Source: Ascidia mentula (taxonomy: Eukaryota > Chordata > Ascidiacea > Phlebobranchia > Ascidiidae). Taken from it: 64,000 bases of DNA. Below, piece after piece: positions 37,201 to 50,900 of this stretch. The notes under the pieces were generated by a model that was not told the DNA's origin, searched no databases, and saw only the letters and a program-made list of their open reading frames with translations. The DNA lies in contig OX387205.1 of assembly GCA_947561715.1 (NCBI GenBank), positions 3,601,001 through 3,665,000 on the forward strand. The letters are read 5' to 3'. Within the stretch, counting starts at the first letter, position 1, and every line of letters starts with the position of its first letter. The position numbers and the translations under genes are program-made.

Positions 37201-40200
37201 CTTGACTTTCTCCAAACACGACAGACAGCAAACAATTAAACGCTACCACGAGACAGACAGACCACAAACTCCTGCAGTAAAATCCCCACTAACGGATACA
37301 GGTTCGTAATGCAGTGGAAGGTCATTGACTGCAGCAGAGCCAGCAGGGCGTTCGGGCGCCTACACCGCTGAGACACGCCTTGACCTTTTTGAACAGATCG
37401 CCGCGTGACGTTAATGACAATGCAGTCTCTGAATTGAACCAACACAAAGCAAACGGCAGTTGGTTTAGCAAAGGGGCGCAGCGCTCTAAAATCACGGCCG
37501 AACTGACGTTCTTTACGCCTTAAAGGCTATTCCTAGCAGACCTATCGTGACGAACGCACCTTTTTAAACGTTGACGCTACGCCTTAAACATGCGAATCCG
37601 GTAAGCTTGGACTGACACCCGATATCTATTTATCGCAGGTATTATCAACAAGGTGAGGCGGGCGCAGGCAGAGTTCATCTGCCATGTACACCATACATAA
37701 TGCATATGCACATATGGACACAGGAAAACAGACAGGGGTTTCAGAATAAGGTCGCACTCTAGGCACACAATAAACTGCCCTTTTCTACTCTAGAAATAGA
37801 CCATACTTTTATTAGATCATAAGGTTCACTGGCATCTTAGTCAAAGCATTACAGCCAAGCTGGATCAGCCACATGAAAAATGGCCTGCGCAATTGGGCGA
37901 TCCCGCCTTGTCATGCGATAACATACAACATTTTCACCCTTAATAAAGATAGAAATCGTTCAAAATGTCCGCGAAAATTTGTTATAACGACAAATTCTAC
38001 GGTTGTGGGCCTAGAGAACGCACAAAAGTTGATACTCTGACCTGACCAGCCAGTATGTATTGCAGCATCTTTTTTAACGCCACAGACAACTTCCAAAAAT
38101 CAAAGGTTTTTGACTAATTTTTGTCACCAAATTAAACTTCCTACGATATTTTTTAAGTTGAAACGGAATAACAAACGACCAAAAAAGAAAAAAACGGAAA
38201 AAAATTTCCACCAGCATAACACAGTGTTGTGTTTCTCGAACTTTCTGCGGATAGATTAACCTCGACCAATTCTAAGAGATCAACGCAGATGTTGCAACGT
38301 CCAATTTGGGCAATTTTCTTCCCCGGAAAATCGAGGTTAAGACCGCGAAAAACATAGATGCGCCTCCCCTGCAAAGGGGAGAAACCTCGGCCATGTAATT
38401 ACCTCTAGAGCAACACTATTATCAAAATCAAATTTCTCATTACTGCTCACATGCTTGTGTGTATATCTTGACAAGATTGAACATTCAAAACACCTGCAAC
38501 ATGTTCTCTGCCCTAAACCCTTTCGTCTTTTTTGTAGCTAGTGTTTCTAATGCCTCATTGTACTTTATCATATTGTATACGTGGATAAGTGGTTAACGAA
38601 ATCTCTTCATTCGCAACCCTCTATTTAAAAAGCACCCGTTGTTCTACTGTGTTATAAGCTGTCTCTATGACTTGCAGGAACCGAACTAACAATACAGTCT
38701 GCTAACATCTAACAGCGAAGACGGTTTGAAGGATCTTCGAATATCTTGACGGAAGAAAGGCCCTTTGTTGCGGGCACGCTTTACGATTATGACGACACAA
38801 ATAAGAGCGCCATAACCACGTGTTTTGGACGCCAGTTAATCCGTTAAAGTACGTTGGAGTCGTTTGGCTACAACCACGGCGCCAATTGTACTGTTAACAA
38901 CAGTAAGGCGATTAACCCAACTTACAAAACGCGCATACCCCGTAAGACACGCTCCTATTAGGTATTAGCTTGTCTGCTTGCGCTGTCTGCATTGCTGGGC
39001 CGAGAAGCCAAAACCACAATTGGATTCATTCCCAGCGGCATTGTGCAGTAAGATGCTCCCCAGTTTGAAGCGCACGACCTAGTCTAATGCTACACGTACG
39101 AGACATCTGTTCAGTGACCTTGAACCACAAGTTACACTGCTCCAACTGAGCGTATGGCAAAGATTCGTGCCTAGTGCCTCTACATGCTTTTGTGATCAAG
39201 TGCATCGCCCTTTTACCTGCGTTCGGGCGTGCAATTGGGCACTTAAGACTTGACAACAAATTCCAACTACAAAAGCGGTAGCATCAATAACATGCGTCTT
39301 TCCGATAAAAAAAATGCTATAGACTGCCCTTATTATACGCGAAACTCGAAACCAATGACTGGTGCCTATACTAAAATAACATGCGGGTATATTAGCATAT
39401 TCACAATAAAATGGCTACCTCATTTACTTTGCATTAAGTGTGACGTGCAAATTTGTTATAAATAGACATAATTAACCTGCAGACCAATACGCCAAGTCGC
39501 AAAAATTGCTTGTCATTGCATGTCACGTGACTCCAATCATGCTGACGCAACTATAATAAAAGGTAAATGTAAATATTGTTCAACTTTCGTTAAAGAAAAG
39601 AAAGCTAAAGTACATCACTATTCACAATTTTAATGCAAACTGCATGACGTTTACGGCACCACCGGGTTGTATTAATATTGACCGCAAGCCTCATGACAAT
39701 AAAGGATAATTTTGTAACTTTTCTGTTTAACATCCCGACACTGTAGGTGGTCTTACGTGTACAATATCTAAGCTTTACTGCTAATTTTGAGCAGAATTTA
39801 TAAAGTGATTGTTAACTTGGAAATACATGCGACAGAAAAATTTGCAACACCCTAAAGTTTCTTCTCCAATGCAAACTCTCAAACCTTACACCTTCAACAA
39901 ACCGCATTATCACGTCACAAACTGCATTTAACTAGCAATGCCCCCCCCCCAACGCAAACAAATGACACGCTGGAAAAGCTCATTCTGATGTCAATTCGTG
40001 GCGCCTCGCTAAAGCCACTTGTCGCCGTAGAGTGTTTGAGCCTGGGCCACCCTGGTATAACTCAACTTAACTGACAAGCTGCTCCAAAACAGCACTAGGA
40101 ATGGCAGAGGCGGTGTGTCGCTACTTTATCATTTTAATCAAATGACATGACAAGCAGATTGTCATCTGGGGATATGTTAATGGCTGTTGTAGAGTGCGCA

Positions 40201-43200
40201 TCAAAAATGTTTGGGATGCAAAACACACGATGTTACTTTCTATCCAAAGGTCAACAGCTAATAAAGTAGTAAGAAGTGCTTATTTTGGTCTTTTGACAGC
40301 CACCCAACTCAATAAAAGCGATGACAAGGAGCAGAAGGACAAGGTTTGATTCTCACAGGCAAACGATATTATAATGCTTGCTTTTTGCCGTAGGAAATAG
40401 TTACTGGCGTGAAGGAATGCTAAGTTTCGACTTCAATACTGAAATATGATCCATCGCCTGTTGAACGAACAATGCCGTATGTCTACGTCACAAACAGTAG
40501 GCAGAAGAAGCCCCTGTCACGAAAATAAGATAATCAAATAAATTATAGCGACCCTTGGAGATTATACAGAAGCGCTCTATTACAGCCCCAAACACAGATG
40601 CGATGTTAAAAATACGAACGCTAAATAAAATCTAACGCTAATATTAAGCGGTAAATGTTTGACTAATAGCGTTGCACGCAATGGCGTTTACAGACGTGCA
40701 TTTAATGGCTAATTCAATACACTCTTTTTGTAGCAATAAAGAGACCGCCTACTAACGACTGACCGCTTTGGCAAATACAATTTACCCTGTATGAACTTTG
40801 AACGCTACACGCTTAAGCAATTACGTCCAAACTGCAATCAAATCGCGCGTGCGTCAAACATCGCTTTGTGACGTCACATAAGGTTTGCAGGCGACTGTTT
40901 TTCTCAGGTTTTACAGGAGTTTACAAAACACAACTTGGAGGAAATTGCCCAACACGCACAAAGGTCCTTCTCCCAAGGCAGTTAGATTTAATCGCAGGAT
41001 AGGCTTTAGTCGTAAGCTTATATGTGTGTGATTGGGGGTAATGCGAGTGAAATAGCGTGACGGTAGTTTTCCGTGAACAAACAACCACCCCATTTTATTG
41101 CAAGAAAAACGTGTCACGTTTTTCAGTTCCCATAGTTGCAAAACAGAAGGTGTTTTTATGTTCAACAAATGTCTGTTAACACTAAGCAAGCTTTTCAAAT
41201 TTAAGAAGTAAATACGAACGGCAAAAATTGACGTCATTATTTTCAATCGCGTTTAATATTCGCTTCGACAATCTACCATAATAACAACAACAAGGAAATG
41301 CATAACTTCTTTGAAAAGCTTCAGAATCACGCTTGAGGTACGCTAAATTCCAAGTCTGATTACCTCGACACCGCATGACGTAATCAACCGTTACGTGGAA
41401 TACAAACAAACCTGTACCTTGTCAGGTATGTGCTTTATATCACGTACAACATTAGTCATTTCTCAAACCGGTTGCGGTTTCTACATATCTGAGGTCGCAA
41501 CAACAACCAAAACGCGAACTCTTTATAAATAAACACAACCCAAAATAACCACATTAATGCAAATGAGATTTCCATTTTATTTTTACTACCCAAGGCCAGG
41601 TAGTGAGCGCGAACGACTAGCCAACGCGAAACCAATAATTTATGGACCTAATTTATAAACATGCGTTGATCTCATATTAACATGTACAAAATTACCTTCT
41701 GCTTTTTTCGTTAAGCTAAACATTACCTCGTAATCTTGTACGGAAAACAACTAAAGATACCAACGCTATATTTAACTTCTAGACATGTATTGTTACATTC
41801 CCGAAACGCCCCGGAGATCTTCAAAAATACGTTTGTATAAAACGGGAAAATCGTACGCCCTATACGCCCACGAAGTTACTTCAAAATCTCACAGGTGCAC
41901 GTTAGCACCCACGATAACGCTTGAATACATAAACCTCGCCGGGGCAAGCCTATGGCCAATAATGCCAGGTATTGGGAATGTGCCTTCAAAGCAATGATGT
42001 AATTTGTATTTGCGCTGGGTTCGGCTTTTCTCCGAGTTTCAAGGACCCTGATGTCATGCGGTTAGGGTGGTTTGGAAACGAGCAAACACACGTAACACAT
42101 AGATTGGGCCCAAACTTGCCTCATGAAGTTGACGCGCACCACTTGAACCTTTAGTCTAGCTTCCAGGCAATGTAAAAACAAACACACAAGATAAGAATGA
42201 GTAAAGGTTTTCCCATGAAAATTTTACCTAAAGATACCGGTGCCAGCGATACAGGTGATGTCTGAAGTAATCGAAACACTTGTTAAAGTTTTTGCAAGAA
42301 ACATGTCCTGAGATTTTATGACGAATGTTGAACGCATTGCATAGAACTTTAAACGAAGTTAGCATTCCAACCGAATCTCTACAGCGTTGCGATTGGAATC
42401 CAAAGGTCGAAGAGCAAAACAACCACGCAACAGGTACTGTATCTGGAAACACCGCAGTAACGAGGCACTCGTAGCAGCTTGTTATTGCCGGGACCCTGTT
42501 GTGCGCCATGACTAAGAGCAGCGTGGGTTGGCAGCGGAAAACGGTAGCCGAGCGTTTGAACCGGCAGTTACTTGGCCGTAAAACCAATTTCACGGGTTGG
42601 CGATGACAGTTCATCATGCAGAAATTGTTTATCGTTTTTTGAAGTCAAGCAAGTCTCGGTTTCACGTTGTGCGAACGTTAGTTAACATGCCTGACATCAT
42701 ACCACTCGGCGAACAGTTTAAAATAGCCCGGATATTTACCACGATTACCCACACGTGTTTTGCATACGGCACTTGAAATACAAGAGTCGTATGATAGTAA
42801 TTAGTACAAGAAGTGCAATTACATGCATTGGTTGACGGCTGGCCGACGCACAACAATATAAGTGGTTGCTTCCAAAAGTGCTCGAAAGGCGGCATCTGGC
42901 CAACGTAATAGTGGTGCTCGACTGGAGGGTGCGGAGATTGGCAAATTATACACATGGAATTCGATGCCACGCCGTGACAAATTGCGCACTCTACGACATA
43001 AACAACACCTGGATAGCCGACAGTTTTCACCAGAGCGAATAAAAATACGTCGCAAAGCGTCTGACTTGGTTGGTACGCAAGGCTTGTAAACCAATGCTAC
43101 AAGCAAAGGATGTATTTTATGTGCTTGGGCGCGTTGGCGAGGCATTCTGCTGGAATTTGGTTTGTCTTAGGGATTAGGGCAAACGGACAACGGGTTCGCG

Positions 43201-46200
43201 TGCGTCGGGCTAGCAACCGACCTGTTTACATTTCTATTCAGGTGGGTAGCGAGCCAACAGCAACCAAACCACCTCGCACTTTTACAACTTATTACCGCCA
43301 TAATTTGAATGCTGACACTCGTAACATGGAGCAAACAAGCTCATCAAACAAAGTTTTTTATTCAACTTTGCTCATCTAATGCCGAATTTTTACATCGCCA
43401 CGTATACCCTCTTCTGGCCAGGCCTTTTACAAACAAATTGCACCGACACAGCAGTTTAAGCATTGACGTCAGAACACAGTAATTAGTGTACTACTAAAAG
43501 CTATGCTGAAAACACTGAGTTGTCTTTACAAACCCTGTCCAATCTCCGTGTCTCACCCCGTCTTAACACTAGCCCTGTGAAACAACACGAAGCATTGATC
43601 CTCGAACATTCTGCGGGCTCCTCCATATCGAAATGCACTGAATATGCGAGTGCAGAAGAAAGGCAACTAGCTCACTTCTCTCTCTCGCTCGGGGTAATTT
43701 TGGCTGTTTACCGAGAAAACACGGGGCCACTCGATCCTACGGTCTTTAGTTCTCTTTCTCTTCCAAAATCTCTTTCTTCCGTTGGTTTTTCGAGGGCCCA
43801 CGCACCGCTACGCATGGGTGACCGCGCGCACTAGAGCGTGTATAGCGGAAACAAGCTCGCTGAGTAGGATATGAGAAATAAATATAAAGGAAAGATATTT
43901 TTGGTCGTAAAACGACGTTAAAATAGCCTTACTGGGCGTAAATCATCATTTCCTTGGCTATAAAACTTAATGCTTTGTCGCTCTTAACTCTTAGTATCGC
44001 CAAAGTGACTTTTCGCCCCTCTACAGTTGGTAACAGTTAAAAGCAACTTTGCTGTGTTTACAACGGGCATATATGCGAAGATGTCCTGTTTCCTATCTGC
44101 CGTGTTTACCTTCGTGTAGACCCGCGGGCGGCATGAAGCGATAAGCCGGGAGAAAGTGGACGTTTTCTAGTTGAAAAAGCAAGATGGTTGGAGATAATTC
44201 ATGTCTTTCGTCAATGCCATTCTCACGTCAAACTTTAGCAGTGAGTTATAACTTCATGACACTCACGCGTGCTTTAGTGTGTATGTGTCGGTGTGTGTCA
44301 CCTCGGAAAGTATAAAAAGCGCGATTACGTTGCTTTTCGGTACCTTCTTAACGCCAAATACGGAGTGGTTCACCGCACCTGAAATACCAAATGTAGCGCG
44401 TGTAGCATATTGTTGTTTGGCGCTTATGCAATAGTAGGTCATGATATCGCGTTTATGTTTCAAGAATTGTTACGTGGGCACCGAATTCCTAAGATTTTTT
44501 TTTTAAACGTACCACGGTTCTGTGTAACTTAAAAACCGCCAAAATTACAGCTATTAGATGCGAAAAACTTGTATTTGCAACCCCCAGCTACCTTACAGCA
44601 CAGATGATGAGCACAGCATTGTTCGAAACGTTTGCTCCACTATCTAGCATATTAGCTATGGTTTTCCTTTACAGGTTTTGTTTCACGATAAAGTTTTGTC
44701 AACTCAATGAGAAAATCCCAACATCAAATACGGCGTCACAACCAGGTATTACCACAACTACCTAAATTCCTTGAAAGGTTTCCAAACTTATATTTTAGCT
44801 TGACCCCATCAATATACCGAACTGTTTGCTATCCCAACAAATAAAGCTCTCCAGGAGCTTGTTGATTTTTCGTGGTCGGCAAATGGTGCCAGTGAGACTT
44901 TGATGTCAGACTTTGAGGCCAAATTCCTGTCTTTCCAGTTTCGTTTGAAGTGAAGTTAGTTCTTACAAATCTCTGTATACGCATTGACTTGTGTGAAGCA
45001 ACAATGTCTTTGTCATTTAAAATCGTTTTCATTCATGCTTCTACAAATCTACACATAATTATTTACACTTCTGGTGGGAATCGAGTTAGACAACAAAGCA
45101 CAGTGAACAAGTACTTGGAAGCCACTTCCACTATAACCAAACATGCATGGGTGTTTTAATGAGTTCTTCCATGTTGCAAATGCGATAAAAATCTACATGC
45201 GATCTTGATGCAGTTTTCCAAGTACTGAAACCTGAGATAAAGCCCGGAGTTTGATCTAATAACTAAACAGATGCATGTGTGATTGCACCACTTCTTGGAA
45301 CTGACGAAGTTCAAGTTTTAGACACAGACAAAGAACTTGGGCCCAAATGTGCCCGAAATGCCAAACGTTCATTACCGAATTTGGATTGAAAAGCAGTTGG
45401 TACGGAAAGATTAGAGTGTGGTTTTCATATCACAGTAAACAGTGTGTTGATGTCAAAATACTGAGCCAAGCATAAAGTAACCGATGCCATTTCTATGTAC
45501 ACTGCGTACACACAAAGGAAGAGGGTATGTTTGGAGTCCCCACAAATTTTCGGGCACCATGACGTCTTGTGACGTAATTGTTCAATGCCAACAAGCGTTG
45601 TGTATGTTTTGTTTTTCTTTCTGTGGACAGGAGGGCACACGGTGCCATTTTTGGCCCGGGAATTGGCAGTACGAGCTTGGGAACGGATACATAATTGCCT
45701 TTACCCAGCAAAATTCATACACCCTATACTTCTATTCCCACGCCCAAAGCTTGTTGCAATTTAAAAAGTCTGCAGTGCAACATAGTTTGTTTCTTCCCCC
45801 ATAGCTAGGAACTACAACGAACTGTATAAACATGTTTGATTTGCGTTTTGACCTTTCCATTGACACTGACAATATGAACAATACGGGTGTTTGCTTTGAT
45901 AATCCCATAGGACCCCTTTGCGTGATATCGACAGCAACACAACTCATGCAGATATGAAGCAATCTCGTTTTTATTTTTACCTTGGTTCTGATGGCTGGTA
46001 CACGGCGTTTCGTCTATAGAGGGTTGTGGGTGGTCTTTTGGCTTGAGACCTAGCGCGGCCAGCGGCGTCTTGGCTAATCCAACAGGGACATGGCCTGCAA
46101 ACCAATATAGACCATCTACGTCAAACTAGAATTTGACGGGTTATCGTATCAGCACGGAGTAGGATTAACCTCCGACTCAAATACGATACCGGTTGGATCA

Positions 46201-47923
46201 TGTTACAAGCGCCTGTACAATAGAGAACTAAGGCCGAGCAAGGGTCAGGTGCACAACCTGAAATCAAGAGCGACCTAAAGTCCCGTGGAAGGGATACAGT
46301 TTGTTTCGTGTTACTGACATAGGAGGTTCGGGCTACAGTGAGTCGCTCACCTGGCAAGGGGCTGTCATTTACATATGGCGTAGGTGGGACAGTTGGAAAT
46401 CCTGGAGTCGCTGGAGGTCCGTCGACGACATCTTTGGGTGAAATCTCCGGCACCAAATCCTCCTTGTAACTGTGAATGTTCTGGAAGCATAAACATACAT
46501 TATGTAAACTCATGCCCTGTAATACAAAGTCCTAAATAGGATCTACCTCGACAGGGCGACCTCCAGGGTTGATGGACATTGCGAGAAACAACTCCGGGGA
46601 AAGGCGGTCCTCCATGCCTGGAGACTTGGACTGCGCATGCGCAGGTGGTGGAGTGACTACTGGTCGGACTATGATTTGTTGTTGGGCTGGGCGGGTGAGA
46701 GACGTTTTGGGCGGATAAGAAGGCTGTGGTGCTCTGTGAAAAGTGCATATATTGTTGATAGATTGTATGTCAATGAATGCACAGTGCATGTGAACTTACG
46801 GTTGTGGTGCATCGAATACATCGTCGTCTTTAGCGGCTGGTACTTGAGATTCTAAAAAAAACAGCAGGTTTTTTTTATGCCTTAATGTTTTATCACCAAA
46901 AATCAATCATTGGTCACCAAAACACATTAAAATCAAAATCGCCCAATTTTTTAGGCTGTTACTTATGAATAGCAAATAGTGTTGAGGAATGAAAATGGAC
47001 AGTGTGTTTTCATGATTATCGGCAAACTGCCTTTGTTGATTATTGTGCCGTCTTTCAGCGTATTTATTTTGTGAAACCCACACTCTTTCAGATAACAAAA
47101 CGACTGCCACGTATTCCAATATAGATTGAAATCAATCAATCGCACAGCAACCAAAACCTTTCTGTAACAGCACCATGAAAGCATACAAAATATTAAATCC
47201 CAAGTCATCAAAGTGACAAGAAAATCCCCATGCAAAATCGAACACACAAACGCGAAATCCTGATGTTTGCGTTCGTTTCTCACAAATAAAACCTCCGACA
47301 TTCACCGGTCGATGTCGTGAATTTCACAAAAGCAGATTCGCATTCCTACCATTCCAACTCAAACTCCGAGAGTTCCCGAACGATTCACTCCTAACCCCGA
47401 TGCGATGTTTATTTAGATCTCCGCGGCTCGTAAAGATTCGCTGCGTCGCGTTTTGTCCATTTCCAGGCCGGAAACGTCGCTCGGGGAGTGCGGATTGGGT
47501 GCCGTAAAAACCCGCGACCTGCTGCTTTCTGAGTGCTGCCATTTGGTCAGCCGGGTCCTCGAAACGAACGTAGTTACTGTTCAATGACACAGTGTGCCTC
47601 CTAGCGGCCGGTTTTCGCTGTTTTGCAAACGTCTTCTTTTGCTCCGTGACTGCGGGAAGACGACCTTTGCGAAACGACTTGGACTTCTTGTTGAGTTTCG
47701 GGTAAAAATGGGGTTCGAATGGTGAAACCAGGCATTCCTCCGAGTCTACCCGTTTTACCCAGATATCGTCGAGTTTTCCGGAGTCTGGCGACTCGCTGTC
47801 TGCGCTACTCGGGTGCGAGTACGCTCCTGTCGAGTTCCGCGCGCTCACAACCGGCGTCAAGGCTTCCATTTCAGCCAGAACCCGCTCGAGTTCAGAGAAG
47901 CAATCGATTTCGTCCTCCCGCAT
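27486..47923 (-). CDS. TNS: tensin, short form from an internal first exon
   Basis: Seventeen exons, all phase-consistent, give 952 aa starting at ATG 47923. The first exon (47923-47350) ends TGGAATG/GTAGGA in phase 1 and joins the same shared exons as the long form. An in-frame TGA lies eight codons before this ATG with no AG between, so the exon cannot be entered in frame from upstream and must hold a real start. Middle exons are Pro/Ser-rich: [11 protein letters not shown] (46547 exon), [13 protein letters not shown] and [19 protein letters not shown] (46351 exon) fit tensin linkers. SH2 is at about 662-770 and PTB at about 800-945. Short tensins without a phosphatase-like head are known in vertebrates (TNS4/cten, alternative TNS transcripts). 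Confidence 0.85.
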
Positions 47924-50900
47924 TATGACGTAACAATTGCGTCGACGCGGATGTTGTTTTCAGTTTTTTATCACAATATTATTTGATAACTAGTTGTACG
48001 CTGCAGGGGACAAGACAAATTTGATAAATAAGTTCTCTTTTCTATCGAACAAGCTCAATGCAAACAATAATTTCGATCTCAATTTTCTTCGCCGCAATAT
48101 TTTGCAGCTTTTACAGCAGACCGCACTGAAGTTGCCGCAAAACCAACTGATTTCAATCGAATTCCTCACTGATACTGCCTGACGTCAGTTTCTTTTCACC
48201 ACATTCCGTCGACTATCTTTCCTGTGTACGCACGATTCCCGAGATCATAGCAATGTATTGTGTTCAGTAGGAATACAAATTTCCAAATGCGCGCGATTCA
48301 GAGTGTGGTGTACGGACTTCTCTACAGCGCAAGTGAACTTTTTGCTCTTTTGGGTCACGGATTTATGAGCGAACCCCTCTAATCCAAATAAATGGAAGTC
48401 GCTTCGATAAAAGCGACCTCTACTTCACAGCACATGTCTCTGACCACAGCGGCGCAGGCTTGATTTAAAAGCTATACTTCCACGTTCATACTGGCTTTGG
48501 GTTTATGCGTGCTAATTGCTGCTTTTAACGCACACTGCAGTAACAACATTGTGACGCACCGCAGTTTCTTCACTATTTCGAATATATTTTGTGCTGCGTG
48601 TCTTTACCAAGGTTATATACTTGCATTAAATATTACATCATTGTTGTTTACGATTTATTTGTATAACCGCTACAATTTATGTTACCCAATGCTGCTATCT
48701 ACATCTCCGCTCTGAAGCGCTCTGGGATATGGATCTAAATGCGTATTGCGAACGTAACTTCGCAAACGCAATGTATTGCAACTTTTACAAAAAAATCCTG
48801 CCAAACGCCTTTCACCATACTGCTGTCCCCAACCCTACAACCTATCCTTCGAACTAAGCTACAAGGCCTGATGAATTGCCACAAAGTTCATTTAACGAGC
48901 CAGTTTTCACCCATCTATCGCGGAGAGTGAACAAACAATATGTCTTCAAACTTGCGAGTTATGTCAGGCTCGGTCAACAATACCTGGTATCAGTTATACT
49001 TTAATATACAACGACTTACACAGATTAAACTATCCCAGCAGCCTTTAACTAACGTACAGACGACCGCAGTCATGAAAACGTTCAATCTCTGATTACACAC
49101 ACGATTAACTGGGCTACAGCGGTTAGCACGTTACTGTCAAAATCCCTGGCATGTTTACGAAGACAGGGCCGGTAATTGCTCGTCATACGATCGGAATGGG
49201 ACCAATATCCGAGCAATGAACGAGACTAAAAAGCGCCCGGAAACGGGTTCGTCCCCAGCGCGTCGAGACATCAATCCGATCGCGTTTCACTCGCGTTTGG
49301 TTGGGTCCACTCTCTTTTCCCCACTACGTCATAATAAGATTACGTCAGTGCTGCGCTTTCGAATGGACTGATGTGACCTGTTGTAGAGTCTACTGAATAA
49401 AGCTTCTGAGATCAAATTTAGATAATTGCATTTTCAGACGAATCCCTTTAAAATCTCGAAGCAATCTCGACACCAGCTGAGCTTCACGACCGCCCAGCCG
49501 GCAGATCGTGTTGACAAAATTTCGTATATGTCAGTTTAATGCAAATAGATAGTCACCTTACAGCACTGCATCACGTTTGTTCTACCATGAATAGCATATT
49601 AGCTCTGGTTTTTCTATTTCGCACAACTCCAAGCTATTCGCACCTAAATAGTCAGTCCATTTCACCCTTAAAAACCATAACATTGCACTAAGCTTACTTT
49701 CTGATATAACAGCTTTCCCTGTGCACCAATTTTCCTGCTTTTTTGACATATTTCAAAAATATCGATGATCTCAAAGCCCTGCAATCGATTTTAAGCATTG
49801 ACAGCTAGTATACGCACAACTTTGCTGGATGACATCAGGAGTTATCTTACACACAGCGTTTACGCGACGATTAAACCTCCAATGATTCACAGATTGTCAT
49901 TAGCCTTGTGTTTTGTGCGAAGGGATCCGGACGAGATCGCTCTCTGGCAAATATTGACCCGATATCGGAGCTACGTTTATTCGTGACGGAATAAAAAAAA
50001 GATTGGCAAAAATTGAATTGTGGGCGGCTTTTGACCTTTCTGTGTCCGGCCCGAAATGCGGTAAACATGTTCGTGGTCGCTATAGCAAGGGTTCGTCAAA
50101 CCAGTTGAATAGACAGCGTTTTTAAATGCGGGGCATTTCTGTATTGCCTAAATGAAAGCGGATTTTATAGGCCAAACAAACTGGGCTTTAAAATATTTCC
50201 AACCTCCAAATAGGCGGCTAAGAGATAGGATCGATATATTCTTTCAGTAGGTGTAAACCAATAATACGAAATTGACGTTTAATTGTCCTTCTGCTATGGT
50301 TTACCACCCATACGCATGTCGAGCATGTTGTTACAACAATTTGCGCCGTAATCAGCCTATTACCGTTTTCGCTTGTGTTGGAAATTCTCCCTATGCCCAA
50401 ATTGATGTCAATTTCATTACGAAATCCACACCACACGACTCCTAAATGCAACGGGTCGTGTTGGCGAAATTGATAAATTGCGAAGAGGCAACATATGGCG
50501 TTGTGGTGACAGACAACACGTTCTCCTGCAGCATATTGCGAATCTGACAAGGCCTTGACGGTTAACATAGCTGATATGCCTCAACCTGTAACTTCACAGC
50601 TATAGATTTCCGGCTCGCATCGTGCTTTGCGCGTTATTGAACTTATGCGGTTTCTGCGGCACTTTCTCATAAATGTAAACGAATGTTTGTCAAATAGCAA
50701 AGATATATGCACTGTGGTATATTTATTAGGCAATCATTTTGATGTCAACCCGTTTCATAGTTCTTTGCTGTAAGTTTTTTATAGATTATTACGTCGTCAT
50801 TTCAAACCTATTACGAGAGCCTACAGCTCTTTCCAATGGCTAAAGTTCTATCTGGACTTTGTATCTTGCTTTTCCGCATCGTCTGATAATCTTTGCAAGC

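Larger units (their letters stand above)
33831..45980. other. 12-kb tensin intron, no supported gene
   Basis: Flanking tensin exons join in phase 1 with no missing piece. Open frames inside, such as 42228-42617 minus and 35111-35518 plus, have no splice, start or family support. Items of note: a C10 run at 39941-39950, GTGACGTCAC at 40868, TGACGTCA at 41229 and 43464, a CpG-richer stretch at 36380-36830, and repeats at 37826 and 44601. A nested gene with very short exons could be missed. Confidence 0.4.

Noticed and set aside
42228..43145. Several open frames of 108-129 codons on the minus strand inside the 12-kb tensin intron
   Set aside because: They overlap in different frames, have no splice-site structure, no low-complexity or domain pattern, and no recognisable family.
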